From: Quercus robur
Taxonomy: Eukaryota; Streptophyta; Magnoliopsida; Fagales; Fagaceae
DNA length: 64,000 nucleotides
Direction: 5' to 3'
Assembly: GCF_932294415.1 (NCBI RefSeq)
Contig: NC_065535.1
Location: forward strand, 14,465,282 to 14,529,281
The notes beneath the pieces were generated by a model. It did no database searches. It was not told the DNA's origin and saw only the letters and a program-made list of their open reading frames with translations. The position numbers and the translations under genes were made by a program. Shown here piece by piece: positions 32,396-44,883 of this stretch; the stretch's first letter is position 1; each line of letters begins with the position of its first letter.

Positions 32396-34169
32396 TTTTG
32401 CTTAATGCTTATCCTTATATTTTATCAAAATATTTGTTTAGCTCAAAGATATATAAAGCCGCTAGGTTTGAACTTCAGGGAAATTTTTGACACTTATGTT
32501 TCTTAGGATTTAGTGACTAGATTCTTTTCAAGTTTTGGACCTTAAGAGAAGAAAAAGAGGATCTTACATTGTTTTGTCTATTTGTAAGGTTTGAGTTGGC
32601 ACTAGATCGATCATCGCTTCTTGGATTTCTCCGTATGTGAGATGGATAAAGGGTGCTCTTGTCAATTACAATGGAAATTATGTGACTTTAACCGCCGATT
32701 AGATCCTACAAAGTCGCAAACAACCAAAGTCATTAAGGTTTCTACATGACCTCATGTTATATTTAGGCCAGAGTGTTTGAGAGACTTCAAGTATCTACAT
32801 CTTATTATTCCATACTCTAAAAGAACAGTAATGAGATACTCCTTGTCTCATAATAATAGAACTCACTAATTAATTTATGATGTGGTCCACGATGAATGTG
32901 AGACGAGAGAATATTGCATCATTGTACTATATAGGAGAACCTAATACTTTTATATGTCAAGTATCAGCATAAATATGGTTTGACCTTTTGATTCAGCCAC
33001 TTAAATACTTGGATTAAGAACAAGAGCAAAAGATGAAGGAAGATGTTCAACTGCAAATCGACAAAGCTTACTTGTGTAATATAGGGTCTAAGTTAAACTA
33101 ACAATTCTTTAGTATAAAACTATTGAATGGTTTTTTATTAAATTAATAATTTAAACAAACATTAAGGGCATACTTAATACTTTTTATAACACAGTACTTC
33201 ATGGTATTTCCAAAAAAAATCATATTACTAGTGATTTGATAATTGCAATAATGAAGAAAGAGAGATTCAAATCTTAATTCTTATCATAAAAGAAAATAAA
33301 CAATGTCACCGAGCTACATAAGCTATGTATACATAATAGGTCGAGCAAGTTAATGTCCAAACTCGAACTTGATCCATGCACCATGTAGAAGGCTTGGCCT
33401 GTACCTACCTCTAGGTTTAGCCTAACACAACCCACATAACATCCGCAATATCATCACCACTCATATGCAAACCCTCACACTTAGCAAAGCAAGCCATAGC
33501 CCAAAATCGCAATTCCCACATAATGGGCAACATGCCGATCGATACATTCTAGTGGTCCAAATCCGATCTTGCATTCAAGCAGCCCGAACGCTACTTCATC
33601 AATCTGTCCATAGCCAAGCCCACACAAGGCTACTACGGTTCAGGAGCAGAGCAAAAAATTTTCCTTTGGGGTCCACCGTAGGACCAAGATAATATTATAT
33701 AAACTCATATCACAAATGAATAGACACAGACTCATATGTAGTTATGTATATGCTTTTGCTATTTTGCTTAAAAATGTGAGCAAAATATTTTATATTATGT
33801 AAAATATAACTAAACTAAAATTATTAATTCAATTTCTTTTTAGATTTTTAATGTCATAAATTTTGTTTATGTAAGTCATATATTATTTAGTAGGTGAAAG
33901 ATCTATAAATTTTATATAATTAAAAAAAAATTGAATTTTATATTGAGCACTTATGTTATATTTATATATAATGTTTTTTTTTTTTTTTTTTTTAAGTTTT
34001 ATTCACATGGTATGATATAATTTTTATTTTAGTGAAACTTTAAGCTTTTAAGCCTTTACAATTTTTTATTTTTTAAAGAGTCTCAATCTATGGTATCTAC
34101 TCCTAGTGATAGTTTTTTACCATTAGACTAAAACACCAATCGGTTTTTGGTATAAACGGTGATTGGACT
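32396..34169. other. Intergenic region upstream of the ceramidase relic
   Basis: A TATA-like sequence lies near 32447-32457 for the minus-strand pseudogene. The rest is AT-rich and non-coding, with a T run near 33975-33993. It ends in GGACT (34165-34169), the target duplication of element B. Confidence 0.55.
33806..33985. repeat. Dispersed repeat copy, partner at 59036-59215
   Basis: About 175 bp starting ATAACTAAACTAAAATTATT is almost identical to the sequence just right of the copia LTR at 59036, with only a few substitutions and A/T-run length changes. The family is unknown. Confidence 0.8.
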
Positions 34170-34782
34170 TGTGGGGCCCGACGACAGATGGGCCAGATCC
34201 ACCTATTCACAGGAATACTTAAGGCCCAGGCCGAGGAGGATAGTAATCCCAGCCCAATAAACGCAAAGCACCAATGGGCCATAGAAGCCGCCGAGGAGGG
34301 TACAGCCCTCGGCTAGCCCAGAGCTACATTAAGGAAAGGGGTAAAAGCGGTATAGGGATAATCTTGTAAGAAATCTAAAATATCTAGGAAAGGCTGCCCA
34401 AACTACCTGCCCTAAACAGAGCTTTGTCTCTCACAGAGTCGTGTCTCTTTAGCCTACTCAACCACTCCCAACAACTCAGGTCTTAAGCTGATGGGACAAG
34501 TGTCAGGCTAGGAAAGTTCGACCCTACACGTGGACGAAGGAAATTGAATGCATGCTAATATAAAAGGAAAGTTTGCAACCTAAAGAAGAGGGGGGGTTCC
34601 GGAAAGAAAAAGGACCAAAAAGGGGTGAACACCTCGAGATCATGTATGAACAACTTGACAGATCCACAGCCGAATAAACATGGCTTAGCCTTTCGATCCC
34701 ACTCTCTACAAATGATATTGCACGGGTTCATTTACGTGCGAACCCAACCCTGTTGTGGTCCAACGCAAATCGTGTCCCTACA
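34170..34782 (+). repeat. Element B 5' LTR
   Basis: The 613-bp repeat begins TGTGGGG and ends CTACA. A TATA-like AATATAAAAGG near 34557-34568 is the likely promoter. Confidence 0.95.
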
Positions 34783-34784
34783 AT

Positions 34785-34802
34785 TGGCGCCGTCTGTGGG
34801 GA
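34785..34802 (+). promoter_or_regulatory. Element B primer binding site
   Basis: TGGCGCCGTCTGTGGGGA starts two bases after the 5' LTR. It has the same tRNA complement as element A. Confidence 0.85.
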
Positions 34803-35010
34803 GGCTTGCATGTTAGCTCGAGCGGTGGCGAACAAGGGGCTATGAGGGTGGCTATATCACCGGCGACATGTTGCTAATATTCCAACATAAGCTCTTACTA
34901 GGGGCTACGCTCCACGTTGTTAACGACGCGGACAGGCCTAGGTGCTTCAAACACCAGGCCAGCTCCCCCACCTTATTCAAGGAGCTAAACCTCCAGAAAA
35001 CAAGCAAATA

Positions 35011-35820
35011 AAAAGAAGCATACAAGTTTTGGACAGAACCAAGGCCTTGCATGGTCCTCGGACCCAAGCCTCTGGGGAAACCAACTACTTAAAAAGAAGC
35101 ATACAAGTTTTGGACAGAACCAAGGCCTTGCATGGTCCTCGGACCCAAGCCTCTGGGGAAACCAACTACTTAAAAAGAAGCATACAAGTTTTGGACAGAA
35201 CCAAGGCCTTGCATGGTCCTCGGACCCAAGCCTCTGGGGAAACCAACTACTTAAAAAGAAGCATACAAGTTTTGGACAGAACCAAGGCCTTGCATGGTCC
35301 TCGGACCCAAGCCTCTGGGGAAACCAACTACTTAAAAAGAAGCATACAAGTTTTGGACAGAACCAAGGCCTTGCATGGTCCTCGGACCCAAGCCTCTGGG
35401 GAAACCAACTACTTAAAAAGAAGCATACAAGTTTTGGACAGAACCAAGGCCTTGCATGGTCCTCGGACCCAAGCCTCTGGGGAAACCAACTACTTAAAAA
35501 GAAGCATACAAGTTTTGGACAGAACCAAGGCCTTGCATGGTCCTCGGACCCAAGCCTCTGGGGAAACCAACTACTTAAAAAGAAGCATACAAGTTTTGGA
35601 CAGAACCAAGGCCTTGCATGGTCCTCGGACCCAAGCCTCTGGGGAAACCAACTACTTAAAAAGAAGCATACAAGTTTTGGACAGAACCAAGGCCTTGCAT
35701 GGTCCTCGGACCCAAGCCTCTGGGGAAACCAACTACTTAAAAAGAAGCATACAAGTTTTGGACAGAACCAAGGCCTTGTATGGTTCTCGGACTCAAGCCT
35801 CTGGGGAAACCAACTACTTA
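35011..35820 (+). repeat. 81-bp tandem repeat, ten copies
   Basis: Units begin AAAAGAAGCATACAAGTTTT. The first nine appear identical and the tenth has a few changes (for example GTATGGTTCTCGGACT). Because 81 is divisible by three, one frame stays open from ATG 34942 to 35871, encoding 27-residue repeats (RSIQVLDRTKAL and PRTQASGETNYL). I regard this as a by-product of the repeat rather than a gene. Confidence 0.95.
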
Positions 35821-37204
35821 AAAGGAAAAGCTGTGTTACATGGACTCTCTAGTCTGCTTTTGAACCCTTAACACTAAAGGGACCAGTATGGAATGGATTA
35901 ACGGGTTTTCAAAAGCACCACCAAAGTCACGCAACGCTTGGTCGTGTCCTCGGATGAATTAATCAAAGATCGTCACCCTCAGACGATATTCCCTCGCTTA
36001 TTACAGAACGTTCAACCGATACCTCGGTTAGTTTCCTGAATTTAACTTATTGTCAATTATTATTATGCCTGGTAGTATAGGTAAGTTAGAACGAATTAGA
36101 ACGAGTTGAATCGTGTTTCAAGGGGCTCCTGCCCTAAGTAGCGCTGAGAGAAAGCACATACGGGGAGTACACTCATTCACGAGGTGATGTGCCAAAAGAA
36201 CCATACCCAAAAACAAGTATATAAACTGCTATTTTTATTACGATGAAGAAGTAGTACATCGTACAATGAAAAGCTGGAATCAGCCTACGTCAAAGCTTAC
36301 TACATGAGTACTACATAAGCAAGAAAAAGAAAAATACAAGAAAGCTGTAGAAAGCCGAGGAGGTATGTCGGAGGAAAGGTTGGCTACAGCTCCGAGACCT
36401 TATTCTTCCCCCGCACCCTTACCTGCCCATAACTCAGGCAGCCAAAAAGACCCAACTTGAACCTGACACCGTTGAAGAAAAGGTGCAGGGAGTTGAAGAT
36501 GATGGGGCTTTCTCTAAATATACACCTGCCGCAGAGCAGAGGCGCTGATGGAGGAAAACCCTTCTTCTGCCATACCAAAGTGTTGGCATGAACAGAGACT
36601 GCTTCGGATTTTGGCTAAAAGAGGGAGAGACGCCGTTCTCCCTCGGTGGAGATGGAAAACTCTCCTGAACTTGTGCTTACTGTGTCCATACCTTACTGTT
36701 ATAAGCCTCATGAAGACACGGCGCTTCTGCGGCGGAGACATTTCTTTCTTCCCAACCCTCACTTTGAACATGTAATGCCAAGAAGGGAGAACTCCGAATA
36801 TGGAAGCTGTGATGTGGGAGAAAATCTGAAGGGTTTGTGCGTATATAAAGCAACTTTCTCTCCTTCCCATTTATTGGAAAAGACAAGGTGATGGCAGTCA
36901 ACTCATGTGGCTTCCCAAGAAACGCTACAGACAAAACAGTCTTGGCTCAACTTCCAACATCAACTGCAACCACAAGATTAGAGAGCCTCGTAAAGGTGCA
37001 CCTCGGTCCCCGTGACATCAGAGAGTACCACGTGGCCAGAAGTTGCAGAAATATCTCTTAAATCAGGGGCTAGGTGGATTCGTGGCCCCAGGCCCGCTTT
37101 GGGTATGGGCCCAGGTACTTTGGCCGACGCCGAGCAATGACCATAGCCGAGAACAACCACTGTTAAGCACCTCGGGAAATGCTCAAAGGAAGGGAAAATT
37201 TGAA

Positions 37205-37435
37205 CTCAAGGTCTCGGACAGAACCTAAGGTTTGCATGGTCCTCGGACTCAAGCTAAAAGGGAAAACCAAGTACTAATGCGGACATTGGACTCGGACAGA
37301 ACCTAAGGCTTGCATGGTCCTTGGGCTCAAACTAAAAGGAAAAATCAAGTACATAAGATAAAACGCATAAGTCCTGAACAAAACCCAGGTTTTGCAAAGT
37401 CCTCGGACTCAGGCTGACCGGGAAATCAACTGCCC
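37205..37435 (+). repeat. Three diverged copies of the 81-bp repeat
   Basis: Near 37215, 37295 and 37375 the pattern GGACAGAACC-AAGG-TTGCATGGTCCTCGGACTC recurs with many substitutions. It shows that the repeat existed in the family before the clean ten-copy block expanded. Confidence 0.75.
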
Positions 37436-38853
37436 AAATGAAGAAACTTCTCGGCATAAATACTGGAAAAGGTTAAGGCTCGCGTATCATCGAGATGGCA
37501 GAACAACCTAATGATCGTCAACTTAAAGAGGCCATTCATCCGGTGGGTAACACGTCCTCGGATAGCTACTTCTTATATCTAATCGGAGCATTTAATACCC
37601 ATCACGGCTAATTTTAAGATAAGTCTCATTCCACACTGGTCGGATTGCTACGTTGAATAATTATTTTATTAAAGCCATCGTGGCATCTTTTTATCAACGA
37701 TTACTTTGGCCTTATTTATTATTAATTGAAGTGCTATACTATTATGCCGAGCAGAGCATTCACATTTGTTAAAATATATAAACAAGACATACGAAATAGA
37801 GTAACAATCACTTTTATTAATATGAAAAATTGTTACAACCTACAAGGTAGGGCTTAAATGAGCCAATACAAAAAATGAACTGCTAAAACAGTAACAACAT
37901 CCGTAACACAAATAAGTAAACCATCAGGTGTCTTCTGAATTCGCCTTCAAAGTCTTTCTGAAATCTATGCCTCAGTACTGTTCACATCAGGAGAAGACCC
38001 TTATACAAAAATAATGAAGGACAAGGAAGAAGAATTGGAACACATGGAAGCACTTCAGCAAGCTCTTGTTGCTGAAGAAAGCAAGGGAAAAAGAAGATGG
38101 AAGACATGAGCGGGAAGGAGGAGAAGAAGAGAGAAGCAATGAAAAGAAAGTAAAAGGAGCAAAAGAGGGAAAAAGGGAGCCATATTAGGTATGCTCATGA
38201 GAGAGCAGATGGAGATGACAAGGGAGGTTTTTGACTCGGCCACATCGGAAATAGGATGTGACGAGCCCCTGCTTCGAATTTTGGCTAAAAGAATGGGGAG
38301 ACAAACCTTGAGTCTCCACCACCCTTGCCCCGACCGAGCCATCTCAAGTTTCGTTAAGGTATGGTGTTTTTGGGAAAGGAGGGATTCATTCATGGTCGAT
38401 CACTATGGGGGACGTGTTATCGACTGAGGAATAACCAGAGGGAAGAAGTGGATTCTGAGAAAGGTCTAAGGGATTCGCATATGAGGGAATCACCTTCTTA
38501 TCTTCTTTCTTTATATAGGAAAAAAGACGAGGGTACGTGACACGCTCCGATCCTTTAAGAGGTCTGCTAGTAAGTGCAAAACCGTTTCGTTTCTCCAAGC
38601 TATCCATAACCGCTAGATTTAAGAGGCCTCGTAAAAGGAAGACATTAAAAGCGCACTACGGCTAACCAAACGGAATAAACGCATCACGCGTAAGTCAAGG
38701 GAAGTACCTCGTAGACCGGCGCATTCCTTGGGGAGGTGAGAAGTTGCTGACGTAGATTAAGGGCCGAACTTAATGAGCCGCAATAGAGTCTCGGTATCAT
38801 CAAAACCCACCTTTCCAACCGAGGAGTTGGATAGCAGGGTTTTGAGGGGCTAT

Positions 38854-39466
38854 TGTGGGGCCCGACGACAGATGGGCCAGATCCACCTATTCACAGGAAT
38901 ACTTAAGGCCCAGGCCGAGGAGGATAGTAATCCCAGCCCAATAAACGCAAAGCACCAATGGGCCATAGAAGCCGCCGAGGAGGGTACAGCCCTCGGCTAG
39001 CCCAGAGCTACATTAAGGAAAGGGGTAAAAGCGGTATAGGGATAATCTTGTAAGAAATCTAAAATATCTAGGAAAGGCTGCCCAAACTACCTGCCCTAAA
39101 CAGAGCTTTGTCTCTCACAGAGTCGTGTCTCTTTAGCCTACTCAACCACTCCCAACAACTCAGGTCTTAAGCTGATGGGACAAGTGTCAGGCTAGGAAAG
39201 TTCGACCCTACACGTGGACGAAGGAAATTGAATGCATGCTAATATAAAAGGAAAGTTTGCAACCTAAAGAAGAGGGGGGGTTCCGGAAAGAAAAAGGACC
39301 AAAAAGGGGTGAACACCTCGAGATCATGTATGAACAACTTGACAGATCCACAGCCGAATAAACATGGCTTAGCCTTTCGATCCCACTCTCTACAAATGAT
39401 ATTGCACGGGTTCATTTACGTGCGAACCCAACCCTGTTGTGGTCCAACGCAAATCGTGTCCCTACA
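38854..39466 (+). repeat. Element B 3' LTR
   Basis: 613 bp, apparently identical to 34170-34782. It is preceded by a purine-rich GTTTTGAGGGGCTAT that may act as polypurine tract, and followed by GGACT. Confidence 0.95.
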
Positions 39467-39471
39467 GGACT

Positions 39472-40244
39472 CTATAATTCTTATTCAACCATCAGAAACT
39501 TTACCAATTAAACTTTCTGAAATTCACAAACCTTTACAATTTTACTTAGAAAAAAAATCATTTATGAATAACAATACTAACAAATTTATGGAATACATAC
39601 CATGTAACTTCTTCTTCTTTTTTTTTTTTTTTTTTTGAGAACACATACACCATGTACTTAGCATATATAATTGGTCCAAAAATAACAAAGCAGTTTACCA
39701 ATCAAAAATCATTTTAGGAAACTATCTTATTACAAGAAAATTATCAAAAGGCTTGTTACATTTATAAAGCCAACATAGCAACTTATTGTGTGGTCATAAA
39801 CCACCAAGAGGAGTAGCACAACTTGCTATTATTACCGACAACTTTGCTTAACCAAGGTTATTAAAATTGGACCGGACCATACGGTCGGACCGGATTAGCC
39901 AAAAATCGGTCACCATTATGGTTTTTTAAGCATAAAAAACCAGAATTCTCTCTTTTGCAATGAACCATCTAAATCATGATCTAACCATATGGTTTGTTGA
40001 ACCGTGCACGGTTTTTCCAATTTTCTTCCCACAAAATTTTGCTAAAAATTCTCAGTCTTGATCTCGTTTGTCCACCATCAGAAGCTCTACCATTACTTGA
40101 TCTAACCATTTGAACTTTGAAGGATCAATCTACTTGTTTGGAGATGAAAGACTGAGAGAGAGAGGGGCAAGAGTGATAGAGAGAACAAAGTAACAGAGAA
40201 ATAGAGAAGGAAACTGATATAGAATTGGCAGAGTAAACAAAGTA
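39472..40244. other. Intergenic with a fragment of a GGACCGG-type repeat
   Basis: AT-rich sequence. At about 39850-40010 lies GGTTATTAAAATTGGACCGG with CGGTCGGACCGG and a later CCGTGCACGG. The same family style is seen in the TIR element at 53205-54266. No gene was found. Confidence 0.5.
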
Positions 40245-40693
40245 AGAGCATTCCCATTAACAATTCTAAAAAATGTAGCATTTACCATCTCAAAACCCAA
40301 TTTTATAACATATAACACACCACTTTACAATACAACCTATATCAAAACTTCTATTTTTTTAACCATTTCATTTAAATATTGTTTATTTATTATTTTTCAA
40401 TAATTTTTTATTTTTCCTCTCTCCTCTATCTCTCTCTTTCTCACAGCACTGCCAGCATCACACTACCAACAGTCACCACAAAACCTATCACCCAACCATA
40501 CCACAACCTCTCTCTCCTGTCTCTCTCTTTCTCACAGCACCGCCAGCATCACACTACCAACAGTCACCACAAAACCCATCACCCAACCATACCACAACCA
40601 CCACTAACAAAAAAAGGAAAAAAAAAAATCACAGCAGAAAGAAGCCCCCACCTCCACATTCACATCCACCCACAACCACCACATCCACAGCTG

Positions 40694-40739
<46 letters not shown>

Positions 40740-43700
40740 ACCATTGCTGCCACCAGCAAACCCACCACAAATCATACCCATCCAAAACCAAATCACACAC
40801 CCACCACATGTAGACACCTAATTTTACAACTTGTATTTAACCAACTGGTAGATCTTTAGATTTGTGATACAAAACAAATCTTGATGTTCTAATGATCATA
40901 ATGGTATGTCATGGATTTTGATCGGACCACCTGATCAAAAGTTATCATACAAACAACTTTCAATGATCATAGCTCACCTATACAATGGCCCTGATCACAT
41001 CCTATTCTAAACACTTAATTTTGATTGGTTCTCACAATAATTAATTTGAAATTAATTAAGTGTGATTTTTGATTGGATTTCATTTTATTTCATTTTTTTA
41101 AAAGAAATAATAATAAAAAATTTTCTTTATGGCATCTTATCTGCTCTTTTTTTTTAAAAAAAAAAAAAAAATTCTGGAGATATGATCCATGAAAAATTCA
41201 AAAAAACAGAAAAATGCTCAAAAAAAAGGTCATAATCTTCAGTAGTAAATTGAATCGCATTTTTGGTCAGAAAAACGTTGAAATTTGGATTTCTCTATTT
41301 CTGTAAAAGTTGTAGAGCATTAAATTTCCTTTCAGAAAACATCAATCCCGAATCAATTGGAATTTTGAGCATCAAGTTATGGCCAAAATATGAAACAGGT
41401 GCAGAAGATAACACAAATTCAGCATTATCTTCAATTTTCTCTCAAAATTTCAAATGGGTTCAACATCAAATCTGTTCAAGCCTATCTAATAGACTTATCC
41501 TTTCCCTTTGCTTCAGAAGAAAGATTTTTGAAAAATAAATTGGATAAAGAAACAGATACATCCTATGAAAAAATTCAAAAATGCTCAAAAGACGTTACTA
41601 TTTTCAGCAGCAATTTGAAACACAATTTTTGGCATGGATAACGTTGAAATTTGGCTTTCTCTATTTCTGAAAAAGTTGTAGATGATTGAATTTCCTTTCA
41701 AAAAAAACCCATCTAGAATCAATTGGAATTTTTAGCGGAAAATTAGAGCCAAAATACGAAGCAGGTGCAACATCATTTCAAAATTTGAATGGGGATCAAT
41801 ACCAAACCCGTTTCAGCTCATTTAATCAGGTTATCTCCTCCCTTAGCTTCAGAAGAAAGCTAATAACTTAGCTTTAAAGCTAAGCCATCCCTCCCCCTAT
41901 AAATAGAGAAGACTTCTTCTATTTTTTGGACCCCGAATTCCTTCTAGAAAGCTAGTGAGAAAGCAGAAAAGAAAAGCTGTTGAGCAACTATTGTTCTTAC
42001 TTTGGTTGTAATTTAGTACTTTTTTGCTTTCTCCCTAACCCTTTAAGTGATCACTTCCCCCTTTTAATTTATGCTGGTAAGTAGTTAATTGTGTTTTTTT
42101 TTTTTTTTTTTAATTCTTTATACATGCTAGAATAAATGCTTACAAATCATTATTCACTTCTTTTATGCTATGCTTGGATGAACATGCCCATATGTCTTAC
42201 TGATTTTCTCTTACATGCTTAGATGAACATTTCTAGGTGATACACAATTTTCTCTTGAATGCTTAGATGAACACTTCTAGGCTAATACACAATCTTCTTT
42301 TGAATGCTTAGATGAGCACTTCTAGGCTAAAACACAACTTTCTCTTTAATACTTAGATGAACATGTCTGGGTAGTTGTTTTACTTTTTTAAGTGCTTGAG
42401 CAAACATGTCAAAGTATTTTGATTTTGTCTAGATAAACATGTCTAGGGTTTTTCCTTTACTTCTCTTCATAATTGCTCGAATGATCAAATATGCTTAAAG
42501 GTTTTATTTTTATTTGTTTCTCTTTGCAATTATGTTGATGACAAATAACATGACAATTTTCTTTTCCCTTCACATGCTTAGATGAACATGTCTAGGCCAG
42601 GAATTCTTTATTTACATTGATCTCTTGGATGAACATGCCATTGCCTTCATTTTCTTTTACATCAAAATTGTTATCTAACAAGTTTTTTTATTTTTTATTT
42701 TTGTTTGTTTCTCCTTATGCCTAATTCCCCTAACACATATTTATTTACAATTCCTACAAATCACATGTTTATATGACATATTCTTTGTATTTGTTTGACA
42801 TGACATAACATTGGCCACCTTAACCTAGGAGACCGATTTTACCAGGCGAGATGGGTGCTTAATCCCTTCCCATCTCGTAAATTAGCCTCCGAACCAAGAC
42901 CAAGGATTCTAGACTATGCTTTTGTATATACAATTTTACTTTTTTTTATAATGTAACTAGGAAATAAAGTAATGTAATTTACTTTTCTTAGATTGTATCT
43001 ACGACAAAAAGCATTGTAAATTTTTGTTACAAAATTTGATGTAAATTGTCATATACATTAATACAACAACAGTATTTTTCATTAAAGGTTTTTTTGTTTT
43101 TCCTTTTAAATTAAATAAATGGCGACTTCATGTAAAACCCTCGATTTAGGGGGGAGTGCATTTTACATCACCCAAAACCAAATCACAAACTCACCAAAAT
43201 ATGCCCACATCAGAACCCCTGTACAAACCCACAACCTGCAAATCGGAACCCAAGGCATGAGAGAGAGATAATCATAGATCTAAACCGGTGAGGGTGAGTG
43301 GGAGGGCGAATCAGAGGCAGCAATAACTTGGCGACATTTCGACCAAAGAGTAGAGAGATCGAGTGACCTAGAGTAGAGAGATCGGCGACGTGCTAGCGAC
43401 GTTGCAGATGAAGAGTAGAGAGATCAAGTGACTGAGAGCAGGGAGATTGACAACAAGCAGAGATCGACGACAGAGACCGACGACGTGCAGAGACTAGCGA
43501 CGAGCAGAGATTGGCAATGAGCACAACAGACCATGAACCATGGAGAGAGAACAGAGATGAAAGAAGTGAGAGAGAAAAAAGAATGAAAAATGAGAAAGGG
43601 CCATTGGGTGAATAAAAAATCATTTTTTATTTTACAGTACAGCTACAGTGCACTCTAAAAAATGAGAGTGCACTATAGCAAGATTGTAAATTTTATAGCA

Positions 43701-43775
43701 TATACCAGTTTTGATGGAAAGGGTTTTTTGAGGTTTAGATGCTAAAAAATAGCATTTATAACATTTGAAAGTCTT
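40245..43775. mobile_element. Unclassified repeat, interrupted by an LTR-like insert
   Basis: The left end reads GAGCATTCCCATTAAC, and a related end GAGCATTCTCATTAGC marks the next copy at 43779. Inside are an 85-bp direct duplication (CTCACAGCAC at about 40440 and 40528), a pure A run of over 40 bases (40694-40737) and a GAGAGAT/GACG-rich part at 43250-43560. The segment 40808-43166 is a separate insertion, so the repeat itself is about 1.2 kb. The class (MULE or hAT) is uncertain. Confidence 0.45.
40808..43166 (+). mobile_element. LTR-like insertion with promoter and internal repeats
   Basis: The segment begins TGTAGACACCTAATTTTACA and ends GAGTGCATTTTACA. A strong TATA box (CTATAAATAGAG, about 41895-41906) is followed by a leader. 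TGGCGACTTCA near 43120 looks like a primer binding site, and GGGGGGAGTG near 43145 like a polypurine remnant, so this may be one long LTR plus the collapsed interior of a Ty3/gypsy element. It contains an imperfect direct duplication of about 330 bp (about 41230-41535 and 41580-41875) and several copies of TGCTTAGATGAACAT (42170-42600). No clean target duplication was found. Confidence 0.5.
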
Positions 43776-44883
43776 AAGAGCATTCTCATTAGCTCTTTCA
43801 TAAAAAATGCCATTTTGACACACCAAAAACCTACTTTATCATTTTAGCACATCATTTTACAATTCACCATTTATCACATCTTCTATTTTTCAATTCTATA
43901 CATTAAAATAATATATCCAACACATTAAATAATATTAAACAAATTCCAACACATTAAACTACCATCACAATCAACCTCCACAAACCACCAAAGGCAACGG
44001 CAAATCAACCTCCACAAACTACAACAAATTCCGTACCAAATCACAATCACTGGATCTCCAACAAATTTCAAATAAAAAAACCTCAACAAAAAAGAAAAGA
44101 AAAAGAAAAAGAAACTCAAAATCTTTAATAAACACTACCGGCCCACTACAGCCACAAACACCGTCGCCCAAAACTCAACCAACCACCGCCACAACCACGA
44201 CACCACCACCGGCCCAAAATCCCAACCTAACCAATCAATCAATGACCCAAAACCCACACATCGAAATCCACTACAGCCACAAACACCGCCACCCACTACA
44301 ACCACAAACATCGCTGGCCCAAAACTCAACCAACCACCGCCACAACCACCAGCCCAAAATCCCAACCCAACCGATCAATCGATGACCCAAAACCCACACA
44401 TCGAAACCCACTACAACCACAAACACAACCACCCACTACAGCCATAAACATCGCCGGCCCAAAACTCAACCAACAACTGCCATAACCACGATACCACCAC
44501 CGGCCCAAAATCCCAACCCAACCGATCAATCAATAACCCAAAACCCACACATCGAAACCCATCCCAAATATCACACCTATGACCCGATTAAGAGATCTAA
44601 AGGTCGGCGGCAAGGGCTGTGGAGGTCAGCGGTGAGGGTTGTGGAGGTTGACGGCGAGGGGAGGCGGCGAGAGATCTTGAGCAAAGATGAGAGAGATCTT
44701 GAGCAGTGAGGACTAAGAGGGAAGAGATAGAGAGTGAGGGAGAGAGAAGAGAAAAATGCAAAGTGATGAGAGAGGAGAGAGAAAGATGAATAAAAAAACA
44801 ATAAACGGAAATGGCATTTTCATCCGTACGCTCTCAAAAATGAGTGCATATTGTAACATGTTCTATAATTTTAATACATTTAA
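43776..44883. mobile_element. Second copy of the same unclassified repeat
   Basis: It begins TAAGAGCATTCTCATTAGC and ends in ACGCTCTCAAAAATGAGTGC-type sequence near 44830-44880, like the end of the previous copy (CACTCTAAAAAATGAGAGTGC near 43652). Its middle is a CCACCACAACC-rich minisatellite and its right part is GAGAGAT-rich. The two copies are adjacent and in the same orientation. Confidence 0.4.
44135..44560. repeat. Minisatellite, about 140-150 bp units
   Basis: CCAACC-rich units share GACCCAAAACCCACACATCG at about 44243, 44383 and, as AACCCAAAACCC, 44533. About 2.5 copies are present. Open frames here reflect low complexity, not genes. Confidence 0.75.

Larger units (their letters stand above)
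34170..39466 (+). mobile_element. Element B: non-autonomous LTR retrotransposon (LARD-like), very young
   Basis: The 5,297-bp element has 613-bp LTRs (TGTGGGGCCC...CCCTACA) that look identical by eye, and a perfect target duplication GGACT (34165-34169 and 39467-39471). Its PBS matches that of element A (TGGCGCCGTCTGTGGGGA), so it should depend on a related Ty3/gypsy element. The 4.07-kb interior encodes no gag, protease, RT or integrase. It holds an 81-bp tandem repeat, diverged copies of the same repeat further on, and a pair of dispersed similar blocks near 36590 and 38270 (TTTTGGCTAAAAG). CCTCGG/CCGAGG recurs throughout. Confidence 0.93.

Noticed and set aside
35011..35820. CRISPR-like array
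   Set aside because: The units are direct tandem copies with no unique spacers and no cas genes, in a plant retrotransposon.
34942..35871. 309-codon open frame of 27-residue repeats as a protein-coding gene
   Set aside because: It follows automatically from a tandem unit divisible by three inside a non-autonomous retroelement, and no domain or homology is recognised.
40379..40813. Low-complexity Thr/His/Pro/Lys open frame
   Set aside because: It is made of a duplicated CCACCA-rich repeat and a long A run, with no protein character.
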